From Aspidapion aeneum (Eukaryota > Arthropoda > Insecta > Coleoptera > Brentidae): DNA of 64,000 nt. Below the pieces are notes generated by a model. That model did not search any database and was not told where the DNA came from. It saw nothing but the letters and a program-made list of their open reading frames with translations. Location: NCBI GenBank assembly GCA_963576565.1, contig CAUYVT010000104.1, positions 558,001-622,000 of the forward strand, given 5' to 3'. A program made the translations under genes and the position numbers. Numbering within the stretch: position 1 is the stretch's first letter; the number at the start of each line of letters is the position of its first letter. Of this stretch, positions 11,303 to 22,743 are shown one piece after another.

Positions 11303-11907
11303 TTCATAGGAAGAATTTAACGTTCTAGACTTCTTCAGGATGTAAATCAACCTTTTGAAATTTTCGACATTCTGTATATTGCATCATTTTCGGTACTCTG
11401 AAAGCTGCTTTCTTCGTTGGCCTTTTTAATGTCCATCTCAAAGTAGGAATAGCCTTTATTCTTTGGTCCATGTTTGTTCCATCTTAGAGAAATTTAATTC
11501 GAACTTTTTCTTGACTAAACCTATTTAGTTTGTTACGAAATAAATATTATTTTTTCCACATTTTTTCTGTTTGCTAGCGTTTGACTGACTTTTGTTTAAC
11601 GCCATGCGATAGCAACGGGTCCATAGTCCACCAAATAAATGACAAATCACTGCCCACTATATTATTATATACCGGGGGTTGATATGCTAAAACTAGAGTA
11701 TCGGTTAGTGGTTTAATATTTATTTTATGATTATTATTATTTTTTGTTTATAAACCTTGGCATTAAAGTCCCTTTTAGTTACTTAGCAGAATATATAGCC
11801 GTCCTTCCTGTCGGGCTTGAAAATTCTCGTCGCGGGATTAAAAGTAAACACTGTCGTCCCCAGGTTTATAATATGCCTACCATTATTTTATTACGGTTTA
11901 AGAGGTT

Positions 11908-12129
11908 AAAAGTACAAAAGGTCGAAAATACAAAAGGTCGAGAACATCAGGGCGACACTACAAAAAGTCGAAAAACAAAAAGCCGAAACTACAAGAGGTC
12001 GAAAATACAAAAGCTGAAAGTTCAAAAGGTCGAAAATATAAAGGATCAAAAATACAAAAGGTCGAAAATACAAAAGGTCAAAAAACAAAAGATTGAAAAA
12101 CAAAGGGTCCCAATAAAAAATCGAAAGTA
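11908..12129 (+). repeat. Internal array of about 16-bp GTCGAAAATACAAAAG units
   Basis: Some 13 degenerate copies of AAAATACAAAAGGTCG run in tandem. The unit resembles the one building the terminal inverted repeats of the surrounding foldback element. The array closes with GGTCCCAATAAAAAATCGAA (12106 onward), which resembles the outer end of the terminal repeat (GGTCCCTATAAAAATGTCGA). The 128-codon open frame across it is a by-product of the repeat. Confidence 0.75.
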
Positions 12130-12232
12130 GCTACACTCTAATGATTAAAAAAAGGCTTTACTACATACACATAGGCACAAACACACACACACTCACAAAC
12201 GCACAAATAGTACTTTTTTACAGTTTTTCCTG

Positions 12233-12494
12233 ACGGAAATTTGTTTCAAAACGTTTTCTTCGAACGGAAATTTGTTTAAAAATAGTTTCTTCTAATATAA
12301 ATTTGTTTGAAAATATTTTTTTCAAACGAAAATTTGTTTAAAAACCATTTCTTTAACCGGAAATTTCTTCGAAAACATTTTCTTTAATCAAAAATTTGTT
12401 CGAAAACAGTTGTTTTGAATGGAAATTTATTCGAAAGTAATAGTTCTAAAACATTTTCCTCGAATAGAAATTTGTTTAAAAATAATTTCATTGT
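12233..12494 (+). repeat. 31-bp minisatellite, about 8 units
   Basis: Units start at 12233, 12264, 12295, 12326, 12357, 12388, 12419 and 12464. The core is GGAAATTTGTTTGAAAACAT followed by TTTCTTCGA. The period is exactly 31 bp for the first six steps; the seventh unit carries a 14-bp expansion. Divergence between units is considerable, so it is old. Confidence 0.9.
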
Positions 12495-12896
12495 AAAAAA
12501 AGCTTTGTGAAAAAGAAGTTCTAACCTGGATTGCCAAACTTTACACAACTCGTTTAGTTCGACTTTCTAACATATTTTTTCATAAGAAAACTTCCCTGAC
12601 TTCTTTCCCCGGATCTTAGAGAGTTTGAAACCAAACCGAACCAAACCGACACATATTTTGGAAAAATTATTTTCTTGAATTAGCTCCACTGTCCTCCTTT
12701 TAGGAGGTCGAAATTGGTGTTTTCCTAACCTTTGTCAATTAATCACAAACATTTCCTTACAGGTACGGATACCCCCTGCATGACTTTTTCAACCAAAAAA
12801 CTGTCCCCAAGTAACAGGTTTGCGCTCAAAAGAGAACCTCCCAAAATGAGGACCGGAGAGCTTACGCCCATATATGTACATCGCGTCGTAGGAATT
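12495..12896. other. Foldback interior, no recognisable gene
   Basis: No coding or repeat structure beyond a short CCAAACCGAACCAAACCGA stretch at about 12633-12650, which resembles similar motifs near 52000 and 54340-54820. Confidence 0.4.
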
Positions 12897-13106
12897 TGTA
12901 CGTAATATGAACGTACTATCTACTAACATTCGACGTATTTTCGATGAATGTACCTACTATGTACGTAAAAAACTCGTACTAGATACTAACATGGTACGTC
13001 CAGTTAAACGTAAAATGTACGTACTTCAGACGTACATGGTACGTATATAGCACTGAAAATGTACGTACCTCAGACGTATATGGGACGTACATAGGACATC
13101 AAATTA
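12897..13106. repeat. Cluster of GTACGT palindromes
   Basis: GTACGT or ACGTAC and close variants recur about a dozen times in 210 bp. They are partly arranged as a 44-bp direct repeat containing ATGTACGTACTTCAGACGTA and its variant. The rest is AT-rich. There is no coding frame. Confidence 0.7.
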
Positions 13107-14479
13107 AAATAAAGAAAGTGTAGCATTATGGCTAGGTACCATTAAAAATCCTAAACATTCCTACTTTAGACTGATCGTCCAGGTTTATCTCGAGGCTCGA
13201 AGTCCCGATAGGTTTGAAGTTTGTTTTGCTTGATTAAATATTTAAGTAATAACAATGCCGTTAAATGCTCGCGAGTCTAACAAACTTTAAAGATACTGTG
13301 TGTTATTTTAAAACAAATCGATGTAAAACAATATCGATGTAAAATACAAAACTAAAAGGTTTGAATTTTTTTTTAAAAAATCATGTTTTTGCACAGAGTC
13401 TACCTGATTGAAAGCACGGTAGAATCACAGGAATATGACTCTAGAAACTATAACCATTTTAACCAAAAAGGGCAAAATTTAGAGTAATCCCACAGAAATA
13501 TTATTTTTTTTATCATTGTAGGTAAGTACTATAACTAATATTATATCTAATAGGATATATCTTCCAGGATGCAGTGACCCTAAATATGTTTGCTGAGTTA
13601 AGCCATCCAGCGGCCAGGTATGTAAGCTTGCGAGAGAGCAACGATTATAATAATCCTTGGCGAGAGAGATCACTGCATACAACATAAGTTTACATGATGT
13701 ACGATTAGAAATAATACGTTTAATAATAATATTAAATACATAGAGAAAATAATAAAAGAGTGCTTAATTCTATGGTTCAAAAGCGGCAACATGTTTCCGC
13801 TAGCGCCACCCTTGGCTACTGGAAGAATTAAGAATGCGCGGGCGGGCTCGGCGGGCTTTTTAAATGATTTTTTTCTTAGTAAAGGTGCTATTTTTGAGGT
13901 CAGGCTAATTTCATGTATGCGAAAAGAATTTGGATATCAAAAATATATTAATTTTAGTCATGTAAACCTGTAAGATATCCAAACTTTTTCCGCGTACATA
14001 AAAATTTGCATGACCTCGTAAATGTAATACTTAAATAAAAAACAATGTTTTTTAAAAAATGTAATATTTATTTTTTTAAAAATGAGAACTGTTTTAGAAA
14101 AATCTAAAAATATTTAACAAATATAATGTTTTTTCTTAAATGTATAAACTAGGTATTTATATTACAAAAAACTGTGGATTTTTAGAAAACTTAAAAATAG
14201 TTAAACATGTACCACCTAATAATCCTTAATAAAACCAATATTTTAAAAAAATAAGAACACACTTTTACAGTCTTCAATTTTCTAATTTTTAGGTTTATGT
14301 AGAATTGCTCAAATGTTGTAATGTAATTTTCATATATTCTTCACAATATCCATTCTCCACCATTTTTTAATAATAAAGGTAGCCACATAATGATGTTATC
14401 CCATTGTTGATTGTTGCGTTGGATAACTAAAAAGCAAAAAAAAAGCTACCAGGGGACTCATAATAGTAGGTATTTTATA
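13107..14479. other. Foldback interior, no recognisable gene
   Basis: AT-rich sequence with only short unsupported open frames (for example 13479-13685 minus and 13791-13973 plus). No homology is recognised. Confidence 0.4.
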
Positions 14480-14700
14480 CAGGTGTTAATAAAGTATGTC
14501 GTCAAACTTCAGAGGATTATCTTGAGTGATTTTAAGAAAAAAAACTTTGTATAACCATGCTTAGTTTTTGAGATATGGGTTATTAAAATATTAGTTTTTT
14601 GTTTGCTTTTTATTTATAACTTGTGCAGTTTTTAAGATATTTAGTCAAATGTAAAATATTAGGAAAAACTACAGGGTGATATTTTTTCCGCGGTCATGCC
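14480..14700. mobile_element. Relic end of a CAGGGTGTTAATAAAGTATG transposon
   Basis: The sequence TA then CAGGTGTTAATAAAGTATG matches, with one deletion, the terminus of the Tc1/mariner-type element at 49201. The following GTCAAACTTCAGAGG, ATGCTTAG and a second CAGGGTG at about 14670 occur in the same order. Only one end is recognisable, so this is a diverged fragment. Confidence 0.55.
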
Positions 14701-15122
14701 CCCTTTTTTCTCCAGAACTTTTTTGCAGTAAGTTATTGGCAGATTTAAAAATGTAAAATGAATTCTTTGTTTTATTCAGAATATCTGCAATATTTTTATC
14801 TCTAACCATTTTCCAGAAAAAAAAAATTAAATAACTTGTATCTTCAATTGCTATTTAGAAATTACATAAAACTCGCATAAAATTAAAATAATGCAGAGTA
14901 CAAATTTTCCTGTTTTGTCTTTTCTTGGAAACAGTTAGAGTTACAAAAAATTGCAGAAGATCAAAAAGTTTCTGAGGAAAGGTGGCTGTTGCCTCCCCCA
15001 CCCCAATAAGCCTTCGTGTCGACTCTGTCTGAAATATGTGTTTATATGTAATATAATTTCAGGGGCTAACCAAATTTTTAAGGGGGAGCTTAGATCTTAA
15101 AGCTCTGCCCTAAGTAGACTTT

Positions 15123-15304
15123 GGGCCTATTCTTAAATTATGTAATGGTCCCACCTCCACCCTCTGTACAGAATTTTCAAGAAACAAAATACATTAAAAA
15201 AAAGTTATGTGTAATACAAGGCCAAACACTGCTACCCCTTTGAGCATTAATTTTGAACATATAATTATTATGTTAAATGGCATTATGTATTTTAAGAATA
15301 GGCC
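15123..15304. mobile_element. MITE with GGGCCTATTCTTAAA termini
   Basis: GGGCCTATTCTTAAATTATG at 15123 and its imperfect reverse complement ending AAGAATAGGCCC at 15304 bound a 182-bp non-coding segment. I could not assign a target duplication, so the superfamily is open. Confidence 0.6.
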
Positions 15305-15708
15305 CTAGTATGGGTGTGGAAAGAGACAGAACTTATTAACCAATATTTCTCTATTACTTACCTAAATGAAAAAACATTTGCAACCAAGCAGTGTGTACTC
15401 AATGTGATTGTAATGATCCATACAAATCCATAATGTCTGTGTACCTAAAAAGTAAAAGCACTAGCTAGAATTATGTTCAAACACTAAACTAAAAGACAGA
15501 AGCCTAAGGATTTTTAGACATTTTCCATATATTTCATGAATAAAAAAATTAAATAGGTAAAGATATGGCATAACTGTGTCTCGGGTCCCCCAAAGACCTA
15601 TTCTTGGGTGCACTACTGACTAAAATATCTACTAAAACTAAAAATGGAAAATGCCGAAAAGGCAATACATCAATAATAATAAAATTATATGGACAATGAC
15701 CCATAAGA

Positions 15709-15871
15709 AGGTGCGGATCTACGGGAGGGGAAATTCCCCCCCCCCCAAACCTCAAACTATATTAAGTTTTTACATACAGAATACACATCCTGGTCACAAT
15801 GCAAAACTGTTTTATGCAATATTTATTATGATATCTACCCCCCCTAAATAAAGTTCCTAGATCCACCCCTG
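15709..15871. mobile_element. hAT-like MITE (degenerate)
   Basis: The ends GTGCGGATCTACGGG and CTAGATCCACCCCTG are imperfect inverted repeats, with internal G/C homopolymers as in the MITE at 10394. Flanking octamers CCATAAGA and CCATAACT agree at six of eight positions. 163 bp, non-coding. Confidence 0.6.
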
Positions 15872-15880
15872 CCATAACTG

Positions 15881-16028
15881 AGGGGTGAACAGCTGAACAA
15901 AATTTGTACACCATCCTACAGGACTCAAATAAATTCTTGGTCCTGTAGTGTATTTTAGTGTCCTGTGGAGTCCTACACAGTCTTGCTAAAAAAATTTGTA
16001 TACCTGCTGTGGACAGATGATCACCCCT
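15881..16028. mobile_element. MITE of the AGGGGTGATCAGCTG family
   Basis: It begins AGGGGTGAACAGCTGA and ends GATGATCACCCCT. The interior (CACCATCCTACAGGACT; TTCTTGGTCCTGTAGTG; GTCCTGTGGAGTCC) matches the copy at 46631-46790 closely. No convincing target duplication here. Non-coding. Confidence 0.75.
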
Positions 16029-16475
16029 CCCAAACACACAATGCACCAATACTAAGTTGACACATTTTATCTAAAACCAATGTATATGTTCAGTGTCAAT
16101 CTGTATAACAAGTATATAAATCGACCCTAACTTCAATAACATAAATTATCTTTCTTACCTTGTGTTAGTCACAAAACAAGACCAGTTTTGTCTGATAACA
16201 CACGCTTTAACACAAAACAGATCTCCTTTGTAGTGAAAAAGTTATTTCGTAGCAAAATTTTTGCATCCGAAAATTCCAGAAAAACAAACCAAGAATTTGA
16301 GGTTAGGTTTGACTCGACTGCGTTTACAATATACTTGTAACTTGCTTTTAAAAATGACTTGCAATTTGTAATATGGGTAGAATACCTGTATTATTTATTT
16401 ATTTTTTTGGTTGCAACTTCTATTAACATTGATTGATGAATGTTACAGATGTTCATACCTATGCAACAACGAATA

Positions 16476-16633
16476 ACAGCAATTTTTATTTAAACAGTAT
16501 AAATACTGAATTAGGATATAAGTCATTGTTTTCTAAAGGAATCAGATGGTATAACAAATTAACATTAGACATTAAAAATTGCAAATCAAATAATATGTTT
16601 AAGAGAAAAAAAAAAGAAGTACTTGTTGCCTAG
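16476..16633 (+). pseudogene. LINE reverse transcriptase C-terminal tail (left palindrome arm)
   Basis: Reads LGYKSLFSKGIRWYNKL followed by DIKNCKSNNMFKRK and ends at a stop. This is the extreme C-terminus of a non-LTR RT of CR1/Jockey style (aromatic-rich WNKLP-type motif, then a basic KKYL end). The right arm encodes the same peptide on the minus strand. Only the last 50 or so codons survive. Confidence 0.6.
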
Positions 16634-16640
16634 TCAGCCT

Positions 16641-16720
16641 CAGTGGCGTATATATAAAAAAGTTTCGGGGGGGGCCAGAAAATCTTAGCTGCGGGGGGGG
16701 GGGGCATATATACGCCACTG
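16641..16720. mobile_element. 80-bp hAT-like MITE with TSD and empty site
   Basis: It begins CAGTGGCGTATATA and ends TATATACGCCACTG. Identical octamers GTCAGCCT flank it at 16633-16640 and 16721-16728. The opposite palindrome arm (about 17771-17780, reverse strand) shows the uninterrupted site with a single octamer, proving insertion after the arms arose. Confidence 0.92.
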
Positions 16721-16991
16721 GTCAGCCTGATTGTTTAAGTAAACCCTTGGTATCATATTATATTATATTATATTATAATTTTTTATTTTAGTCTCTATAT
16801 TATTTTTTTGGTATTTTAGTATAGTAACCTTTTCTCATAAAGAAATATGGTAGCAATGTTTTTCTAAGGATAGGATCAAAAACATTTTACAGTACAGTGT
16901 AAGTACTTGAGAAAGCTGTGTGTTACTAGATTATTCTTTTAGTAGGTAGGTATAGTTAGTTCTGTTGGGAATGATACAGGAATGCTTGTAG

Positions 16992-17175
16992 CAGTGGCGT
17001 ATATAGAAAAAAGTTTCGGGGTGGGCCCGAGACAGTTTTGGGGGGGCCGAGACCTCTTGAGGCTGTATTTTATGCTATTTTATGTTTGTATTCATGAAAT
17101 ATGTGGAAAATATCCAAAAAAATCTTAGCTTCGGGGGGGCCCGGGCCCCCCAGGCCCCCCATATATACGCCACTG
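16992..17175. mobile_element. 184-bp hAT-like MITE with TSD and empty site
   Basis: It has CAGTGGCGTATATAG and ATATATACGCCACTG ends, and G/C tracts inside. Flanks GCTTGTAG and GCTTGTAA agree at seven of eight bases. The right palindrome arm has the unoccupied site (minus-strand GCTTGTAATGG near 17490). The interior is related to the element at 48676 (GAGACCTCTTG; CATGAAATATGT). Confidence 0.9.
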
Positions 17176-17749
17176 GCTTGTAATGATTTTTCGGTATTAT
17201 TAGAGAAATATAGGCAGGCTATAATTGTGCCAGGCACTATTTTAACACATTTACATTGAAAACTGACAGTTAATCGTTCAAAATTCATACCAAAGTCGAA
17301 TTTAAAACTATCGTCGTTTATTTTCAATTAATAAAAGAAGGCACTATTTATTCCGGTTCATATAGTAAACAAAGGCCATGTGTTGAAAGATCACAGCTGA
17401 TATTACAATGTGAAGGTGTCAAAATTGTGCCTGGCACAATTATAGCTTGGCTATATTTCAATAATTCTCTAATAATACCGAAAAACCATTACAAGCAAAT
17501 TCCTGTTTCATTCCCGACAGAACTAACTATACCTATACCACGGATCACCTACCTACTAAAAGAATAATCTAGTAACACACAGCTTTATCAAGTACTTATA
17601 CTGTACTGTAAAATGTTTTTAATCCTATCCTAAAAAAAAAGATTGATGCCATCTTTCTTTATGAGAAAAGGTCACTATACTAAAACACACCAAAAAAATA
17701 ATATGGAGACTAAAATAATAAAATATAATATAATATAATATAGTACCAA

Positions 17750-18046
17750 GGGTGGTTTACATAAACAATCAGGCTGACTAGGCAACAAGTACTTCTTAAG
17801 TTTTCTCTTAAACATATTATTTGATTTGCAATTTTTAATGTCTAATGGTAATTTGTTATACAATCTGATTCCTTTATAAAACAATGACTCATATCCTAAT
17901 TCAGTTGAATAAAAATTGCTGTTATTTAACCTGGCTTTATTTCGCGCACTCGCAAGGAGATCCCTATCAGTCCTATCACGCTCGAGAAGCGGCAACTGCG
18001 AGGAAATGTTGGTGTATGTTGGTTTTAAAAAGGTTGAGATTGTCAC
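17750..18046 (-). pseudogene. LINE reverse transcriptase C-terminal tail (right palindrome arm)
   Basis: Minus-strand frame with RTDRDLLASARNKARLNNS, then LGYESLFYKGIRLYNKLPLD and MFKRKLKKYLL. It is the same C-terminus as in the left arm but extends further upstream. Another C-terminal RT-like peptide (SLWNKLPATLFPAGDNLNLF) lies just upstream on the same strand at about 17990-18110 in a different frame, so sequences of two LINE copies may abut here. Confidence 0.6.
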
Positions 18047-18135
18047 CTGCAGGGAAAAGTGTCGCAGGAAGCTTATTCCACAGCGATGCTGTTCTCCAGA
18101 GATATATTATCCATTATGTAATAATAAGTAAATAG

Positions 18136-18512
18136 TTATTAGTATTATAAGTTTGGATTTGTTTTGTTATCGAAATACTGGTGTATGTATTAACATTTAA
18201 ATGTATTTTTTATATTTATGTTTGTAATTTGAAATAGCATGATTTGCTAATAAAGATTTATTCAATTCAATTCAACATAGTAAACCATTTCTAACAACAA
18301 ATGGCATTAGGAAATACTAAGCGTTATGTGATTTTCTCAAAGTTTTACGTAATTTATGAACGACCCCAATTGAACAGAATAAAATTAGTTTTAAATACAA
18401 ATAGAAACATAGTCCGCGATTGCAGCGCTGTGCGCTACTGGAACTTGTTGGCTGCGCGGCCCTATCTTTTCGGCAGTATCTTTTTTGTCTCTGATTAAAT
18501 AAATATAAAGCT
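18136..18512. other. Foldback interior, short ATTCA tail-like repeat
   Basis: Contains AATAAAGATTTATTC followed by ATTCAATTCAATTCAA at about 18255-18272, which resembles a LINE 3' tail. No gene is recognisable. Confidence 0.4.
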
Positions 18513-19985
18513 TAAATCTGGAAAAGCTAGCGGACCTGGAGGAACATATGCTAAAATGCTCAAATATGGATCAGAGAAACTAATCGAAAATCTCACATAT
18601 ATTATCAATCAATGCATAAACGGACATCCAGTATCTGATGATTGGAAAATTGCATTCATATACTCAATACATAAAAAAGGAAACAAGCTGGATTGCAACA
18701 ATTACAGAGGAATTTCAGTAACCATTACTCTAAGTAGATTGTACGGTAGGATTCTTAGAGATCTAATAGAGAATGATTTTCATGAGCAAGAAGAAGAAGA
18801 GCAAAGTGGGTTTCGTGCAGGCAGATCTTGTAGTGATAATGTTTTTTGTCTTAAACAAGTCATTGAGGAAAGGAGCGCCAAAGATATAGAGACTCATGTT
18901 GCCTTTGTGGACCTACAAAAAGCATATGATACCGTTCAAGTAGAAGAACTATTGACATTGTTAGAGCAGACTAATATCAGCCATATACATACATAAAAGC
19001 GATGAAAGAACTATACAATGGGTAAAACTCTGGAATTAAAATTGGAAATCGACTTTCAAAAGAATTCCTGGTAACAGAAGGCTTAAGACAGGGATGTTGT
19101 ATCTCTCCAACTCTTTTTAAAATATATATCGTAGTAGCTCTAAAAAACTGGAAACGGAAAGTGCCCGGCATGGGAATACAACTTAACGACCGATTTACCA
19201 TATACACACTACAGTTTGACGTCCAAGTAATAGCTAATGATAAAGAAGACATGGAGTATATGATGAGAAAGTTAATTTAAGAATACCAAAAGTGGGGATT
19301 AACAGTGAACGTGGACAAGACACAGTACTTATGTATTGGAAACGAATCCAGTGAGTTAGAACTAGACAATGGACAAGTAATATCTCCAAGCAATGAGTAT
19401 GTATACTTGGGTGTCACATTTGATAAGACAGGAACAGACTGTAAAGAACTGGAAAAAATAATAGTAAAAGCAAAAAAGGTTATCGGATGTCTTAACAGTA
19501 TTTTATGGAGCAGAGTGATAAAAAAGAATGTTAAATTTAACATATATGAAACAATGGTGAAAAGCACGCTGTTGTATGGAATAGAGACTTGACGCGTAAC
19601 AGAAAAATACAAAACAAAAATGGAAAGAGGCATCGAAGGAGGCATAATGGATGCAATAAGAAGATCAATGAGAATATCTAGAACAGATCACATAAGAAAT
19701 GAGATCATAAAAAAAAGAATGGGAATCGAAGGAGGAATAACGGATGACATCACTAAAAGTTAGATGGTACGGCCATGTACAACGGATGAACGACGAAAGA
19801 TTACCAAAGCAGGTCCTAGAATGGCAACCAATAGGGCGCAGAAAAAGAGGGCGTCCTAAACTAGAATGGCAACAGTCAATCCAAAGATCAATGAGTCAAA
19901 AAAATCTGACAGAAGATCATTGTCAGGATCGAAGGAGGTGGAGAATAGGCGTCGGACAACGTAGAAAAACGTTCTAAACCGACTA
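18513..19985 (+). pseudogene. LINE reverse transcriptase relic, 5'-truncated
   Basis: The copy starts within SGKASGPGG (RT fingers). It continues for 147 codons as WKIAFIYSIHKKGNKLDCNN, NYRGISV, EQSGFRAGRSCSDN and VAFVDLQKAYD (motif A). Frameshifts and stops then break LRQGCCISPTLF and the thumb (YLCIGNES, TFDKTGTDCKELEKI). The catalytic FADD motif is damaged by a small deletion (reads QFDVQV). The C-terminal WYGHVQRMND and GRRKRGRPKLEWQQS are present. It ends in a short TAA-type tail. This is the same family as the minus-strand copy at 3976-5635. Confidence 0.85.
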
Positions 19986-20867
19986 AATAATAATTATAAG
20001 TACAATACAGTCCCAGAATTTCCCTCACACGCTATATCTTTGTTAATAGTAAATATAAAATATTTTAAAACACGGGGTTTTTAATGATGCCTACTAGCCC
20101 TTATAGCATCAAGTCGTCAATAGCTATTTTCCTATCAAGTCTGGAAAATCCACTTTTTCCGCACGAGACTGTCTAGTTGACCGTTGAAAAAGATTTTCCA
20201 CAAGAGTTAGGAAAAATTGTTTTTCTACAAGCGTCAGAAAAACATAAAAAATTAAATGATATAGAAAAATACAGTGTTATAGTCACGCGACTTTTTCCAA
20301 AAAACAAGGGTTTTATAGAAATTTGACATCTTACCTTTTCACCATAGCAACCAAGGCATTTTGTTGGCATTATTGTTAATAGAAACTTCAAATCTATAAA
20401 GGTTTTTTTTTTAAATTTGACATTTCTCTGCGGAAATATTTTCGACACTAGTGCGGCAAAGTAAAATTTTTTGCACTAAAAATAGTGTGGAAAATCAAAT
20501 TTTCCACACGCTTATAGAAACAATATTTTTTCATGCATCAACCCCCAAGTAGCCACCACCAAGTTTTTTTTTCTGAAATGGCAGGTCCTATTTTTTTAAT
20601 TAAAATACAGGTACATAATTTAGATGGCTACGATTATCATTTTTTAACAAGTGGAAACAGTGTAACTACAAAAATAAAAAGTGGGCCAAATTTTAATGAC
20701 ATTACAGAAAATGACAATAAAAGTATAAAATTAAAAAGGACCTAAAACAATAATTTAATAACACGCGTGCATACACGGTGTCCCCGAATTTCCTTTACAC
20801 CCTATATCTCCGTTAGTGTAGCGGCCAAAGGAGCAGAATTTTAACATTGTAATGGGTCATAATAAAT
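19986..20867. other. Foldback interior between LINE relic and satellite
   Basis: A 45-bp direct repeat (GAATTTCC...ACACCCTATATCT type) occurs at about 20010 and 20777. Several TTTTCCGCAC/GTGCGGAAA motifs occur at 20150-20515, also seen at 53040-53900. A 70-codon open frame at 20533-20745 has no recognisable motif. Confidence 0.45.
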
Positions 20868-22730
20868 AATAGTCTTAACAAAAAAGTTTCACGGGCAAGA
20901 CCTCAGAGGTAAAGGTAGCTACGGGGACGCGTTTCTGCCTCATTAGGCTTCATTCAGCCCGAGCATAACCATAAAATGAAAGGAGATGAAATGATGATGT
21001 GGGTAACTGAAAAAGAAATATGAAATATGGTGTTTACTGAGGAGAGACCAACTGTCAATTTGCAGCTTCGGTCAGGGTTGCCTCGGTTTTGAGGCTAATT
21101 TTGACGTCGCGACGGAGACAGATATAATCTGCTCCCAGAAAACAGCCTGAGCCCTGGATTTATTTAAATTTGAAGGAAGTTCACGAGGTATAAAGTCTTA
21201 ACAAAAAAGTTTCACGGGCAAGAACTCAGAGGTAAAGGTAGCTACGGGGACGCGTTTCTGCCTCATTAGGCTTCATTCAGCCCGAGCATAACCATAAAAT
21301 GAAAGGAGATGAAATGATGATGTGGGTAACTGAAAAAGAAATATGAAACATGGTGTTTACTGAGGAGAGACCAACTGTCAATTTGCAGCTTCGGTCAGGG
21401 TTGCCTCGGTTTTGAGGCTAATTTTGACGTCGCGACGGAGACAGATATAATCTGCTCCCAGAAAACAGCCTGAGCCCTGGATTTATTTAAATTTGAAGGA
21501 AGTTCACGAGGTATAAAGTCTTAACAAAAAAGTTTCACGGGCAAGACCTCAGAGGTAAAGGTAGCTACGGGGACGCGTTTCTGCCTCATTAGGCTTCATT
21601 CAGCCCGAGCATAACCATAAAATGAAAGGAGATGAAATGATGATGTGGGTAACTGAAAAAGAAATATGAAACATGGTGTTTACTGAGGAGAGACCAACTG
21701 TCAATTTGCAGCTTCGGTCAGGGTTGCCTCGGTTTTGAGGCTAATTTTGACGTCGCGACGGAGACAGATATAATCTGCTCCAAGAAAACAGCCTGAGCCC
21801 TGGATTTATTTAAATTTGAAGGAAGTTCACGAGGTATAAAGTCTTAACAAAAAAGTTTCACGGGCAAGACCTCAGAGGTAAAGGTAGCTACGGGGACGAG
21901 TTTCTGCTTCATTAGGCTTCAGTTAGCCCGAGCATAACCATAAAATGAAAGGAGATGAAATGATGATGTGGGTAACTGAAAAAGAAATATGAAACATGGT
22001 GTTTACTGAGGAGAGACCAACTGTCAATTTGCAGCTTCGGTCAGGGTTGCCTCGGTTTTGAGGCTAATTTTGACGTCGCGACGGAGACAGATATAATCTG
22101 CTCCCAGAAAACAGCCTGAGCCCTGGATTTATTTAAATTTGAAGGAAGTTCACGAGGTATAAAGTCTTAACAAAAAAGTTTCACGGGCAAGACCTCAGAG
22201 GTAAAGGTAGCTACGGGGACGCGTTTCTGCCTCATTAGGCTTCATTCAGCCCGAGCATAACCATAAAATGAAAGGAGATGAAATGATGATGTGGGTAACT
22301 GAAAAAGAAATATGAAACATGGTGTTTACTGAGGAGAGACCAACTGTCAATTTGCAGCTTCGGTCAGGGTTGCCTCGGTTTTGAGGCCAATTTTGACGTC
22401 GCGACGGAGACAGATATAATCTGCTCCCAGAAAACAGCCTGAGCCCTGGATTTATTTAAATTTGAAGGAAGTTCACGAGGTATAAAGTCTTAACAAAAAA
22501 GTTTTACGGGCAAGACCTCAGAGGTAAAGGTAGCTACGGGGACGCGTTTCTGCCTCATTAGGCTTCATTCAGCCCGAGCATAACCATAAAATGAAAGGAG
22601 ATGAAATGATGATGTGGGTAACTGAAAAAGAAATATGAAACATGGTGTTTACTGAGGAGAGACCAACTGTCAATTTGCAGCTTCGGTCAGGGTTGCCTCG
22701 GTTTTGAGGCTAATTTTGACGTCGCGACGC
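20868..22730 (+). repeat. 323-bp satellite, about 5.8 head-to-tail units
   Basis: The sequence AGTCTTAACAAAAAAGTTT recurs at 20871, 21194, 21517, 21840, 22163 and (one base changed) 22486, an exact 323-bp period. Units differ at only a few positions, so amplification or homogenisation was recent. The unit is distinctly less AT-rich than its surroundings and contains GACGTCGCGACG. No long reading frame crosses it. The last unit breaks off at GACGTCGCGACG (about 22730). Confidence 0.97.
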
Positions 22731-22743
22731 GTTTCTGCCTCAT

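Larger units (their letters stand above)
16473..17935. repeat. Imperfect palindrome with about 530-bp arms
   Basis: The left arm 16473-17262 (less two MITEs of 80 and 184 bp) is the reverse complement, at roughly 90% identity, of the right arm 17403-17935. The loop is about 140 bp. Each arm carries the same LINE C-terminal coding end, a TATTA-rich tract and a shared downstream tail containing GTGCCAGGCAC. Either an inverted duplication or two convergent LINE copies would give this; the shared sequence runs up to the loop on both sides. Confidence 0.8.

Noticed and set aside
11744..12130. 128-codon lysine-rich frame
   Set aside because: It runs through the 16-bp tandem array and reflects its periodicity.
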